Source: Minisyncoccota bacterium
GTDB lineage: Bacteria; Patescibacteriota; Minisyncoccia; Minisyncoccales; CG1-02-41-26
Reading direction: 5' to 3'
Length of the DNA: 13,665 nucleotides
Assembly: GCA_028715435.1 (NCBI GenBank)
Contig: JAQURU010000015.1
Span: forward strand, 1-13,665
Positions within the stretch are counted from its first letter, which is position 1. Each line of letters begins with the position of its first letter. This document shows, one piece after another, positions 1 to 6,029 of this stretch. The notes under the pieces are model-generated. The model had not been told where the DNA came from, made no database searches, and saw nothing but the letters and a program-made list of their open reading frames with translations. The translations under genes were made by a program, and so were the position numbers.

Positions 1-755
1 TTGCTAAAAGTATTAATCCAAAATTGCAAATTTTTGGCAAAAACATATTGCCAGAAACAGGCGAATTAATTCCTCATATAGTAGCTGTTGGCTTAGCTAA
101 AATGGCGGGAAAGCTGTATAGTCCAAAACTTATTAAGCCAATCAAAAAATTAAAACATTTGCCAAGGTTTTGCACTGGCTGGCCCACTTGCCCATACTGG
201 AAGCTTTTTGCAGCTGTTAAACAAGCTGCTCCTAAAGGTACGGTGTTTGGAGGGGATATTGGCTGTTATATGATTGCTGCTTTGCCTCCTCATAATTTGT
301 ATGATTATTTAATTTCAATGGGTTCTGGGGCTGGTATTGGGCATGGAATTAAAAAAGCCCTTCAATTAAATTCAGGGCAGGACAGTAAACAAAAAGTAGT
401 TGCTTTTGTCGGGGATAGTACTTTTTTACATAGCGGTATTCCAGCTTTAATGAATGCGGTTTATAATAAGTCAGGATTGCTTTTGATTATCTTAGATAAT
501 CAAATTACTGCCATGACAGGCCACCAGCCAAACCCAGCTATGGGCAAATCATCAACAGGAGAGGATATAGAGCCAATTAAAATTGAAAATATTGTAAAGG
601 CCTTAAATGTTAAAAATATGGCAGTTATTGACCAAGAGGAAAATTATAATCAGCTGGTAGCGACTATTAAAGAATTTTTAAATTCAGGGGAAACATCCGT
701 AATTATAGCCAGGCATATTTGCGGGCTTTTAGCCAAACGTGCAAGCGCGCACTAA
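1..755 (+). CDS. IorA-like 2-oxoacid:ferredoxin oxidoreductase alpha subunit, C-terminal part (5' partial)
   Basis: The reading frame is open from the window edge (first full codon at base 3), so this is the end of a longer gene; the TTG at base 24 is not a convincing start. The visible part is the TPP-binding domain of the indolepyruvate:ferredoxin oxidoreductase alpha family. Landmarks are GGDIGCYM, SMGSGAGIGHG, and the TPP/Mg motif GDSTFLHSG running to ILDNQ and then TAMTGHQ. The family converts 2-oxoacids (aryl pyruvates in IorA) to acyl-CoA and passes electrons to ferredoxin. Two features are odd. The usual C-x-G-C-P-H-R motif reads CTGWPTCPYW, with three extra residues and the His and Arg replaced. 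The protein also stops at RHICGLLAKRASAH, with no C-terminal CxxCxxC ferredoxin domain as found in ordinary IorA. The iorB-like gene follows after 21 bp. Family assignment is firm; substrate and electron acceptor are not. Confidence 0.88.
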   Translation, partial: AKSINPKLQIFGKNILPETGELIPHIVAVGLAKMAGKLYSPKLIKPIKKLKHLPRFCTGWPTCPYWKLFAAVKQAAPKGTVFGGDIGCYMIAALPPHNLYDYLISMGSGAGIGHGIKKALQLNSGQDSKQKVVAFVGDSTFLHSGIPALMNAVYNKSGLLLIILDNQITAMTGHQPNPAMGKSSTGEDIEPIKIENIVKALNVKNMAVIDQEENYNQLVATIKEFLNSGETSVIIARHICGLLAKRASAH

Positions 756-776
756 TAAATAACAACCAACAATAAG

Positions 777-1349
777 ATGGCAGAAAAAAACTTTAACATT
801 GTAATTACAGGAGTGGGCGGCCAGGGTTTAATAACCTTGCTTGACTTAATTTCGCAAGCAGCTTTTATTAGTGGGCTTGATGTGAAAACATCAGAGCTTC
901 ACGGCCTTTCTCAAAGAGGCGGTTCTGTTAGCGTTTATATTAGGTTTGGAAGTAAAATATATTCGCCAATAGTGCCTAAAGGCCAAGCTAATTTGATTTT
1001 GGCTTTGGAGTTTCAAGAGGCCTTAAATGGTTTAGAATTTGCTAATAAACAAACTACTTTTGTAATCAATAATTACCAAACCCCAACTTTAGGGGAAAGC
1101 GCTTCCCTAAAGCAGGTGGAGGAGAACATTAAATTAGCCACTGATAAAATTTTTATTTTGCCTTTTTCTACGATTTGTGAAAAAGAGTTGAACAATCCTG
1201 TTTTGGTGGGCGTGGCTATGCTTGGATTTGTTATTAATAAAGGGCTGTTGCCAATATCTAAAGAAAACATTGAGCAGGCCGTGAAAAGCACAATGCCAGA
1301 AAAATTTTGGGAAGTGAATTTAAAAGCCTTAGATTTAGTTAAAGATTAA
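777..1349 (+). CDS. iorB: IorB-like oxidoreductase gamma-domain subunit
   Basis: This 190-residue protein is the partner of the upstream alpha subunit, the pyruvate/ketoisovalerate oxidoreductase gamma domain that in this family helps bind CoA and completes the active enzyme. Visible family hallmarks are TGVGGQGLITL near residue 10, SELHGLSQRGGSV near residue 40, and SPIVPKGQANLILALE near residues 62-80. Length matches stand-alone IorB. The ATG at 777 is the only reasonable start; it is preceded by AATAAG, with no SD, as for most genes here. ThiI begins 1 bp after its stop, so the genes are probably co-transcribed. A short nested palindrome lies inside the gene at 1087-1112. An iorAB pair is the natural reading; the substrate, aryl pyruvate or another 2-oxoacid, cannot be decided from the sequence. 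Confidence 0.87.
   Translation: MAEKNFNIVITGVGGQGLITLLDLISQAAFISGLDVKTSELHGLSQRGGSVSVYIRFGSKIYSPIVPKGQANLILALEFQEALNGLEFANKQTTFVINNYQTPTLGESASLKQVEENIKLATDKIFILPFSTICEKELNNPVLVGVAMLGFVINKGLLPISKENIEQAVKSTMPEKFWEVNLKALDLVKD
1087..1112. repeat. Short nested palindrome inside iorB
   Basis: CTTTAGGG at 1087-1094 is the exact reverse complement of CCCTAAAG at 1105-1112. The 10-nt interior holds a second palindrome, AAGCGCTT, at 1097-1104. It lies in a region of IorB that I expect to tolerate variation (about residues 104-112), and the frame is unbroken. It could be a chance coding palindrome or a small insertion; only an alignment would tell. Confidence 0.55.
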
Positions 1350-1350
1350 A

Positions 1351-2550
1351 ATGCTAATTGTTTGCCATTATGGCGAGATTGCCTTAAAGGGCGATAATAG
1401 AAAATTTTTTGAGGAAAAATTGGTTGATAATATAAAAAAATCCCTTCAACATAATGGGATTATTTTTAATTATGTAAAGCGAATTTCTGGCAGAATTTTG
1501 ATTAGGCTGGAATCAGAAGGAGAATCAGAAGGAGTGAAACTCCTTCCTTTTGAGCTTAGGAAGGAGTTTCACTCCTTCCAACATGTTTTACAGAAAGTTT
1601 TTGGCTTAAGTTATTTTTCCTTTGCTTGGCAATGTGCTTTAGACCTTGCAGCTATCAAGAACAAAGCAATTGAAATTTTAAAAAATGAAAACTTCACCAG
1701 TTTTAAAGTGGAAACAAAAAGAAGCAACAAAAAGTTTTTTTTATCCAGCCAGCAGATAAATGAGCAAATTGGGGAGATTGTTATGGAAGGATTAAATAAA
1801 AAAGTTAACTTGCACAATCCGGATATAACTTTGTATATTGAGATAACTGACAATCAGGCGTTTCTTTACACCAAAAAAATTATTGGGCCGGGTGGTTTGC
1901 CTTTAGGGGTTAGTGGCAAAGCTATCTCTTTGATTTCTGGGGGAATTGACTCGCCAGTGGCAAGCTACTTAACGATGAAAAGGGGAGTGGAAAATATTTT
2001 TGTTCATTTTTTTGCCACAGAACGGGGTTATGAGCAATCGCTGGAAAAAGTGCGGGATATTTTGAGAGCTTTAAAAAATTATCAGGAAAAAATAAAAGTA
2101 TATTTTGTGCCTTTTAGCGATGTTCAAAAAGCAATTGTTTTACAAACAAGAGCAGACTTTAGAGTGGTGCTTTACCGTCGAGCAATGTTTTTGGTGGCCA
2201 ATGAAATTGCTGTGCAAGAAAAAGCCAAGGCCTTAATAACTGGCGAAAGCGTGGGCCAAGTGGCCTCCCAAACTTTAGATAATATGCTGGCTATTGAGGA
2301 AGCGGTTAGTTTGCCGGTTTTGCGGCCTATATGCGGCTGGGATAAGCAAGAAATAATGGACTTAGCCAAAAAGATCGGCACTTATGAGATTTCCATTTTA
2401 CCTCACCTAGATTGCTGCTCAATGTTTGCCCCAGAGCACCCAGCCACCAAGGCGAATTTGGCAGAAGTAAAAACACAAGAAAAAAAGCTAAAATTAAAAA
2501 AATTAATAAAAAATGCACTCAAAGAGTGCAAAGTAGAAAAATATGAATAA
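1351..2550 (+). CDS. thiI: tRNA 4-thiouridine synthase ThiI
   Basis: ThiI adenylates U8 of tRNA and inserts sulfur; in some bacteria it also supplies sulfur for the thiazole of thiamine. The 399-residue protein has an N-terminal ferredoxin-like region starting LIVCHYGEIALKGDNR, a THUMP domain at about residues 80-175, and a PP-loop ATPase domain with SGGIDSPVASY at 196-206. Near the end are Cys355-Cys356 in DCCSMFAPEHPATKA. Length resembles short ThiI proteins of the Bacillus type; the C-terminal rhodanese domain of enteric ThiI is absent, so sulfur must come from another protein. Between the N-terminal region and THUMP lies an in-frame stretch of about 25 residues (54-78) encoded by a duplicated and palindromic DNA segment, longer than I expect from ThiI of this size. 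The gene overlaps the following DUF1858 gene by 8 bp. Identity is secure. Confidence 0.93.
   Translation: MLIVCHYGEIALKGDNRKFFEEKLVDNIKKSLQHNGIIFNYVKRISGRILIRLESEGESEGVKLLPFELRKEFHSFQHVLQKVFGLSYFSFAWQCALDLAAIKNKAIEILKNENFTSFKVETKRSNKKFFLSSQQINEQIGEIVMEGLNKKVNLHNPDITLYIEITDNQAFLYTKKIIGPGGLPLGVSGKAISLISGGIDSPVASYLTMKRGVENIFVHFFATERGYEQSLEKVRDILRALKNYQEKIKVYFVPFSDVQKAIVLQTRADFRVVLYRRAMFLVANEIAVQEKAKALITGESVGQVASQTLDNMLAIEEAVSLPVLRPICGWDKQEIMDLAKKIGTYEISILPHLDCCSMFAPEHPATKANLAEVKTQEKKLKLKKLIKNALKECKVEKYE
1510..1579. repeat. Tandem 12-bp duplication plus nested palindromes inside thiI
   Basis: GAATCAGAAGGA occurs twice in tandem at 1510-1521 and 1522-1533. Overlapping the second copy, a perfect inverted repeat has arms at 1528-1548 and 1558-1578 (21 bp) with a 9-nt loop. 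Each arm is itself a hairpin: GAAGGAGT at 1528-1535 pairs with ACTCCTTC at 1539-1546, and GGAAGGAGT at 1559-1567 pairs with ACTCCTTCC at 1571-1579. The reading frame is kept, adding a stretch rich in Glu, Ser, Lys and Leu between two ThiI domains. The arrangement recalls palindromic elements inserted in frame into genes, such as the Rickettsia palindromic elements, though no homology to them is claimed. Confidence 0.85.
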
Positions 2551-2740
2551 AATAACAAAAGATACAACGTTAGCGGAAATTATGGTTGAAGAAAGTGCCA
2601 AAGGGGTTTTGGCAAAGCATAAAGTGCCGTGCCTAACCTGCCCAATGGCCCAGTTTGAAATACAAAACTTAACCATTGGCGATGTCTGCAAAATATATGG
2701 CATTGATTTAGAAAAACTTTTAGCTGATTTGAATGCGTAA
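2543..2740 (+). CDS. DUF1858 domain protein with a CxxC pair
   Basis: This 65-residue protein has the form of DUF1858, a small helical domain found alone or fused to redox proteins in anaerobes. It starts with KITKDTTLAEIM, has a central PCLTCPMAQFE with Cys30 and Cys33, and ends GDVCKIYGIDLEKLLADLNA with a further Cys49. The biochemical role of the family is not settled; the paired cysteines suggest redox, metal or sulfur chemistry. The start ATG at 2543 lies inside the end of thiI (8-bp overlap), and its stop overlaps the next gene by 8 bp, so all three are probably translationally coupled. Placement next to a ThiI lacking a rhodanese domain allows, but does not show, a sulfur-relay role. 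Family assignment rests on the N-terminal pattern and CxxC position. Confidence 0.78.
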   Translation: MNKITKDTTLAEIMVEESAKGVLAKHKVPCLTCPMAQFEIQNLTIGDVCKIYGIDLEKLLADLNA

Positions 2741-3587
2741 AAATTTACAATATTATTTGCTGGGGATTTTGGTTTTGGGGTTGGCCAATGTTTTTGTTTG
2801 GCAGTTTGTTTTTGGCTTGGCTTCGCCAGGGGGCGGGCTAAAGGTTATATTTTTTGATATTGGCCAAGGGGATAGTATTTTTATTGAAACTCCAGCTAAG
2901 CACCAGATTTTAATTGACGGAGGCCCTAGCAATGAAGCAGTAGAAAAATTAGGAAAGCAAATGCCATTTTGGGACAAAACCATTGATGTGGTTATTTTAA
3001 CCCATCCAGATTATGACCATTTAAGAGGGTTGTTAGATGTTTTGGATAATTATCAAGTAAAGAATATTTTATGGACCGGTGAACTTTCAGAAGGCAAAAC
3101 TTTTGAGGCCTGGCAGGAAAAAATTGAGCAAGAAGGCGCTAAAATTATCTTGGCCACAGCAGGAACAAAAATAATAGCTGAGCAGGTGGAGATGGATGTT
3201 TTGTATCCCATGGAATTGCCAGAGCAGGATTCAAAAAATAACAATAATAGTTCAATTGTTGCTAAAATGGTTTATGGCCAAACAAAATTTTTGTTCACAG
3301 GCGATGCTGAAAAGCCAGCAGAAAAAGAAATGCTTTTACAAGGCCAGGACTTGTTTTCCGATGTTTTAAAAGTGGCCCATCATGGCAGCAAAAGCGCCAC
3401 CAGTTTAGAATTTTTAGCTAATGTTAAGCCAGAAATAGCAGTTATTTCGGTCGGAGCACGTAATACTTACGGCCATCCGCATCAAGAAGTGTTGAGTAAT
3501 CTATTAGAATTTGGTATAAAGGTGAAAAGAACAGACCAACAAGGAGACATCTCCTTGTTTTCTAATGGTCAGAATATAATTTATTAA
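2733..3587 (+). CDS. ComEC/Rec2-type metallo-beta-lactamase-fold hydrolase, membrane-anchored
   Basis: This 284-residue protein has one hydrophobic segment at residues 7-30 followed by an extracytoplasmic-type metallo-beta-lactamase domain. Metal-binding landmarks are IFFDIGQGDSIFI (39-51), IDGGPS (61-66), THPDYDH (90-96, the ComEC form of HxHxDH), FTGDAEKPAE around 190, KVAHHGSKSATS around 215, and a late GHPHQE. The match is to the C-terminal hydrolase domain of DNA-uptake protein ComEC, but the large competence channel domain is absent. Stand-alone forms like this are thought to be secreted or membrane-tethered nucleases or phosphodiesterases; the substrate is unknown. A nuclease for scavenging DNA would suit a nucleotide-dependent CPR cell, which is inference. 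The gene overlaps DUF1858 by 8 bp and is followed after 3 bp by the kinase gene. A 10-bp-stem hairpin (3538-3559) occurs near its 3' end. Confidence 0.83.
   Translation: MRKNLQYYLLGILVLGLANVFVWQFVFGLASPGGGLKVIFFDIGQGDSIFIETPAKHQILIDGGPSNEAVEKLGKQMPFWDKTIDVVILTHPDYDHLRGLLDVLDNYQVKNILWTGELSEGKTFEAWQEKIEQEGAKIILATAGTKIIAEQVEMDVLYPMELPEQDSKNNNNSSIVAKMVYGQTKFLFTGDAEKPAEKEMLLQGQDLFSDVLKVAHHGSKSATSLEFLANVKPEIAVISVGARNTYGHPHQEVLSNLLEFGIKVKRTDQQGDISLFSNGQNIIY
3538..3559. repeat. Perfect 10-bp palindrome with 2-nt gap in the 3' end of the hydrolase gene
   Basis: AACAAGGAGA at 3538-3547 is the exact reverse complement of TCTCCTTGTT at 3550-3559. It encodes the QQGDISLF stretch, which fits the expected end of a ComEC-type domain (RTDxxGxI), so it may simply be coding sequence. 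No T-tract follows directly, so a terminator is unlikely. The AAGGAG/CTCCTT core is shared with the thiI palindrome. Confidence 0.5.
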
Positions 3588-3590
3588 AAT

Positions 3591-4658
3591 ATGGCGTCAT
3601 TAAATTTTCCTTTGTTTAAAACAAAAACACCAGGGGTTGATCAAAAGTTTGATATAACCTCACCTCAAGGCAGGCAAGAGTATTTTCAAGCCAAAGCAGG
3701 CCCTGAAATTGCCAAGTTAAAAAAATATTTACAAGAAAACAGCTTTATTGCTTACTTATTGGGCAAGAAAAATTCTGGTAAAGGAACTTATGCTAAAATG
3801 TTAGCTGAAATTGTTGATGCTGACAAAATAGTTCATTTATCAATTGGTGATATGGTGCGGGAGCTTGATGGTGTTGTTGCTGATCCAGAAAGCAAAAAGG
3901 ACTTGGTGGATTTTTTGCAAAAAAATTATCGAGGTTATTTGCATTTAGACGATATCATTAAATCACTGGAGGGAAGAAGCACCAAAGTGCTTTTGCCTTC
4001 TGAACTTATTTTAGCTTTGGTAAAAAAACAGATTGCTGATATGCCAAAAAAAGCCATTTTTATTGATGGTTTTCCAAGGAGCATGGATCAAATTTCTTAT
4101 TCTTTGTTTTTTAGGGATTTAATGGGTTACCGAGATGATCCAGACATATTTGTAATGATTGATGTGCCAGAAAAAGTTATTGACGAGCGGATTAAATATC
4201 GGCTGATTTGTCCCTTGTGCCAAACATCAAGGAATTTAAAATTATTAACTACCACTAAACCCGGCTATGATGAAAAAGAGGACAAGTTTTATCTAAACTG
4301 CGATAATCCAGCTTGCCCTGGAGCTAAAATGGTTACCAAGGAAGGCGACGAGCAAGGCATTGAGCCAATTAAAGAGCGCTTAAAAATTGACGAGGAATTA
4401 ATGCGCCAGGCAGTTAGTTTATATGGTGTGCCTAAAATATTTTTGCGCAATTCTGTGCCCGTTAATAAAGCAAGCGAATTGCTTGATGATTATGAAATAA
4501 CTCCAGAGTATACTTACCAACAAGAGAACGGAGTTGTGAAAGTGGGCGAAAAACCCTGGCAATTTAAAGATGATGACGAGGTTGATTCGTATAGCTTAAT
4601 GCCCCCGGCAGTTGTTTTGTCTTTGATAAAACAGCTAGTTGAAATCTTAGGTATTTAG
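3591..4658 (+). CDS. Adenylate kinase-like nucleoside monophosphate kinase, long form with zinc-finger lid
   Basis: Adenylate kinase interconverts ATP + AMP and 2 ADP in the cytoplasm. The core is clear: P-loop GKKNSGKGT at residues 58-66, LSIGDMVREL at 83-92 in the NMP-binding region, FIDGFPRS at 157-164, and a lid with Cys207, Cys210, Cys237 and Cys242 placed like the Zn-binding cysteines of Gram-positive adenylate kinases. Arginines in DERIKYR and IKERL follow the family pattern. The protein has 355 residues against about 210-220 for usual Adk: it carries about 50 extra N-terminal residues and about 85 at the C-terminus (PEYTYQQENGV onward) that I do not recognise. A second, paralogous kinase with other NMP specificity is possible. 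ATG 3591 follows the previous stop by 3 bp with no SD. The promoter for the next transcript lies inside its last codons. Confidence 0.85.
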   Translation: MASLNFPLFKTKTPGVDQKFDITSPQGRQEYFQAKAGPEIAKLKKYLQENSFIAYLLGKKNSGKGTYAKMLAEIVDADKIVHLSIGDMVRELDGVVADPESKKDLVDFLQKNYRGYLHLDDIIKSLEGRSTKVLLPSELILALVKKQIADMPKKAIFIDGFPRSMDQISYSLFFRDLMGYRDDPDIFVMIDVPEKVIDERIKYRLICPLCQTSRNLKLLTTTKPGYDEKEDKFYLNCDNPACPGAKMVTKEGDEQGIEPIKERLKIDEELMRQAVSLYGVPKIFLRNSVPVNKASELLDDYEITPEYTYQQENGVVKVGEKPWQFKDDDEVDSYSLMPPAVVLSLIKQLVEILGI

Positions 4659-4667
4659 AGCTATAAT
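4639..4667 (+). promoter_or_regulatory. Consensus-like sigma70 promoter inside the kinase 3' end
   Basis: TTGAAA (4639-4644) and a perfect TATAAT (4662-4667) are separated by exactly 17 bp. The predicted start, near 4674, is the first base of the long closing stem of the structured RNA described next. The close fit to consensus and the coincidence with the RNA structure make this the best-supported promoter in the window. Confidence 0.75.
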
Positions 4668-4673
4668 TAGAGT

Positions 4674-4817
4674 GGCTCTGGACTTTCCAGTTAAATTGAG
4701 AAACAAAAATTTTTACTTGGGAGCCTGCTTTTCACTCTGCCTTTGGGCACGGGTAATAGGGCACCCACTTGGATTTTAGTTCCAAGAAATTTCTGGAAGA
4801 CTCCAGAGTCTTTTTTT
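4674..4817 (+). ncRNA. Candidate structured RNA: attenuator/riboswitch leader of the ZIP gene or stand-alone sRNA
   Basis: This 144-nt segment fills most of the gap between the kinase and ZIP genes. It can fold as a rod. CTCTGGA (4676-4682) pairs with TCCAGAG (4802-4808). CTT (4683-4685) pairs with AAG (4797-4799). CCAG (4687-4690) pairs with CTGG (4793-4796), and AAATT (4693-4697) with AATTT (4788-4792). Inside are a 3'-side hairpin CTTGGA/TCCAAG (4768-4773, 4781-4786), a stem TGGG/CCCA (4718-4721, 4764-4767) extended by GCC/GGC (4723-4725, 4760-4762), and a small apical TGCC/GGCA hairpin (4738-4749). The closing strand is also part of the intrinsic terminator, and the 5' strand can instead fold on itself (CTGGA/TCCAG, 4678-4690). 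These exclusive states are what an attenuator needs. I match it to no known riboswitch; the rod shape also resembles 6S RNA. The existence of structure is well supported; the function is open. Confidence 0.6.
4797..4817 (+). terminator. Intrinsic terminator 3 bp before the ZIP start codon
   Basis: AAGACTC (4797-4803), a 2-nt gap, GAGTCTT (4806-4812), then the T-run to 4817: a compact intrinsic terminator. It ends just 3 bp before the ZIP ATG, so the transporter can only be made from the upstream promoter by read-through. Pairing of 4802-4808 with 4676-4682 would destroy it. Confidence 0.75.
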
Positions 4818-4820
4818 AAA

Positions 4821-5594
4821 ATGATTGCTTTATTTTATATTTTATTAAGCACTTTTTTGGTGAGTTTGATTTCGTTTGTGGGGGCTTTAAGTTTGTTTTT
4901 TAAAGATAAACTCTTAAACAAAATTCTTTTGGTTTTAGTGGCTTTGTCAGCAGGCGCTTTAATAGGGGGCGCTTTTTTGCATTTATTGCCCGAAGCTATT
5001 GAAACAGCTGGTATAAAAAACATTTTAAAAGTTTTTATTTTTACTCTGCTTGGTTTTTGTTTATTTTACATTTTAGAGGAGTTTATCAAATGGCATCACC
5101 ATCATTCTATGTGTCACACAGGTGAAGATTACTGTGACAAAGGAATCAAGCCGTTTTCTTATTTAATTTTGTTTTCTGACGGGTTGCATAATTTTTTGGA
5201 CGGCTTAATAATTGCTGGTAGTTTTGTTGTGTCTCCAGTTAGCGGGCTTGCCACCACACTGGCTGTTGCCTTACATGAAATACCTCAAGAGCTGGGGGAT
5301 TTTGGTGTTTTAATTTACGGAGGATTTAAAAAAGGCAAGGCCTTGCTATTTAATTTTTTATCGGCTTTTTTGGCTGTTTTGGGGGGATTAGTTGGATTCT
5401 TTTTGGCAGAAAAAATTGGTAACAAGATTGTTTATTTGTTGCCGTTTGCCGCTGGAAATTTTATTTATATTGCTTGTTCGGATTTAATTCCTGAAATTAA
5501 AAAAGATTTTCCTTTGAAAAAGGCTTTTGGTTATTTCTGCGTTTTTATCTTGGGCATTTTACTAATGTTATTCATGAAATTTTATTTAGCATAA
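4821..5594 (+). CDS. ZIP-family divalent metal (zinc) transporter
   Basis: ZIP proteins import Zn2+ or other divalent metals into the cytoplasm. This 257-residue version has about eight hydrophobic segments and the paired metal-site motifs of the family: HNFLDGL in TM4 and HEIPQELGDFGVL in TM5. A His/Cys-rich loop, KWHHHHSMCHTGEDYC, lies between TM3 and TM4, where ZIP proteins commonly carry a metal-sensing loop. I chose ATG 4821 (MIALFYILLSTF) because it begins directly with TM1 as in homologues. The frame is open further upstream to 4743, but that stretch encodes an unfamiliar polar leader and overlaps the RNA stems and terminator. No SD is present. Metal-dependent control by the upstream attenuator-like element is a reasonable inference; family identity is secure, metal specificity is not proven. 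Confidence 0.9.
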   Translation: MIALFYILLSTFLVSLISFVGALSLFFKDKLLNKILLVLVALSAGALIGGAFLHLLPEAIETAGIKNILKVFIFTLLGFCLFYILEEFIKWHHHHSMCHTGEDYCDKGIKPFSYLILFSDGLHNFLDGLIIAGSFVVSPVSGLATTLAVALHEIPQELGDFGVLIYGGFKKGKALLFNFLSAFLAVLGGLVGFFLAEKIGNKIVYLLPFAAGNFIYIACSDLIPEIKKDFPLKKAFGYFCVFILGILLMLFMKFYLA

Positions 5595-5689
5595 TTGCAC
5601 TGTACAATGCGGTTTACAATTAGCTTAAAATGTTGTAGCTTGTAAGCGTATATTTTCATTAACAATCTTATCAGAAAGAGGTGAATAAA

Positions 5690-5890
5690 ATGAATCCTAA
5701 TAATCAAAGTAATAGTTCTACTACTAATCCTATAAACTATGCCCATGATTTTTATGGGTGTAGCGAGGAGGTGGCTCAGAAGATTGCCAAAGAGTATGAT
5801 AGGCAACTGGCCCGGCAAAAGGCGGTGGGTAAAGCGCCTCGCATTTTGCCGACCATAGCAACTTGTTTAAGGGTTAGAAAAAAAGAATGA
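5690..5890 (+). CDS. Small hypothetical protein (66 residues)
   Basis: I do not recognise this protein. The N-terminal 17 residues are Asn/Ser/Thr-rich and probably disordered. The middle, HDFYGCSEEVAQKIAKEYDRQLARQKA, is amphipathic and charged and likely helical, and the end is basic (RVRKKE). No membrane segment or signal peptide is seen. ATG 5690 is preferred over the in-frame GTG at 5681 because GAGGTGA (5678-5684) is a strong SD five bases before the ATG, and the GTG lies inside that SD. The gene stands alone between the ZIP gene and a tandem hairpin/terminator region, so it may have its own promoter (a TATATT at 5649-5654 is the best, weak, -10 candidate). The excellent SD and plausible protein composition argue that it is expressed. 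Confidence 0.62.
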   Translation: MNPNNQSNSSTTNPINYAHDFYGCSEEVAQKIAKEYDRQLARQKAVGKAPRILPTIATCLRVRKKE

Positions 5891-5948
5891 AAATGAGCGT
5901 GTGTCATTTTGCCCCTGCATCAAAATTTGGTGTAGGGGGTTGCTTTTT
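5890..5948 (+). terminator. Tandem hairpins ending the 66-residue gene
   Basis: First hairpin: AAAATGA (5890-5896) and TCATTTT (5904-5910). Second: an 11-bp stem, 5912-5922 with 5928-5938, containing two G-T wobbles and a 5-nt loop, followed by GTTGC and a T-run at 5944-5948. The second is a plausible intrinsic terminator with a slightly displaced T-tract. Confidence 0.6.
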
Positions 5949-5968
5949 AAACTGTTTTGTGCTATAAA
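5940..5968 (+). promoter_or_regulatory. Promoter for the two-receiver operon
   Basis: TTGCTT (5940-5945), a 17-bp spacer and TATAAA (5963-5968) give a good sigma70-type promoter overlapping the preceding terminator tail. Predicted start is near 5975, leaving a leader of about 55 nt. The leader contains a small hairpin GGAGC/GCTCC (5992-5996, 6002-6006) and a near-perfect SD, AGGAGGT, at 6017-6023. Confidence 0.55.
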
Positions 5969-6029
5969 ATACCCAGATTTCATTTAACAACGGAGCGCTA
6001 AGCTCCACTTTTTATTAGGAGGTATTTTT

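Noticed and set aside
24..26. TTG as a start for the IorA-like gene
   Set aside because: The frame is open to the window edge and the residues before it (AKSINPK) read on smoothly; the gene is truncated by the window.
739..752. GTGC...GCAC palindrome at the end of the IorA-like gene as cause of truncation
   Set aside because: The stem is only 4 bp, and no ferredoxin-domain remnant follows in any frame before iorB, so a recent truncation is not supported.
1611..1853. Antisense reading frames inside thiI, iorB, the ABC genes, adaptor and hydrogenase
   Set aside because: They overlap clearly coding genes completely, have no family motifs and look like by-products of AT-rich codon use.
4743..4820. 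Upstream in-frame extension of the ZIP gene (26 extra residues)
   Set aside because: It encodes a polar leader unlike ZIP N-termini and overlaps RNA stems and the terminator; ATG 4821 begins directly with TM1.
5614..5648. Possible hairpin after the ZIP gene as a terminator
   Set aside because: The TTACAA/TTGTAA stem is short and bulged with no T-run; read-through into the 66-residue gene cannot be excluded.
5681..5689. GTG start for the 66-residue gene
   Set aside because: The GTG is part of the SD GAGGTGA itself; ATG 5690 is correctly spaced from that SD.
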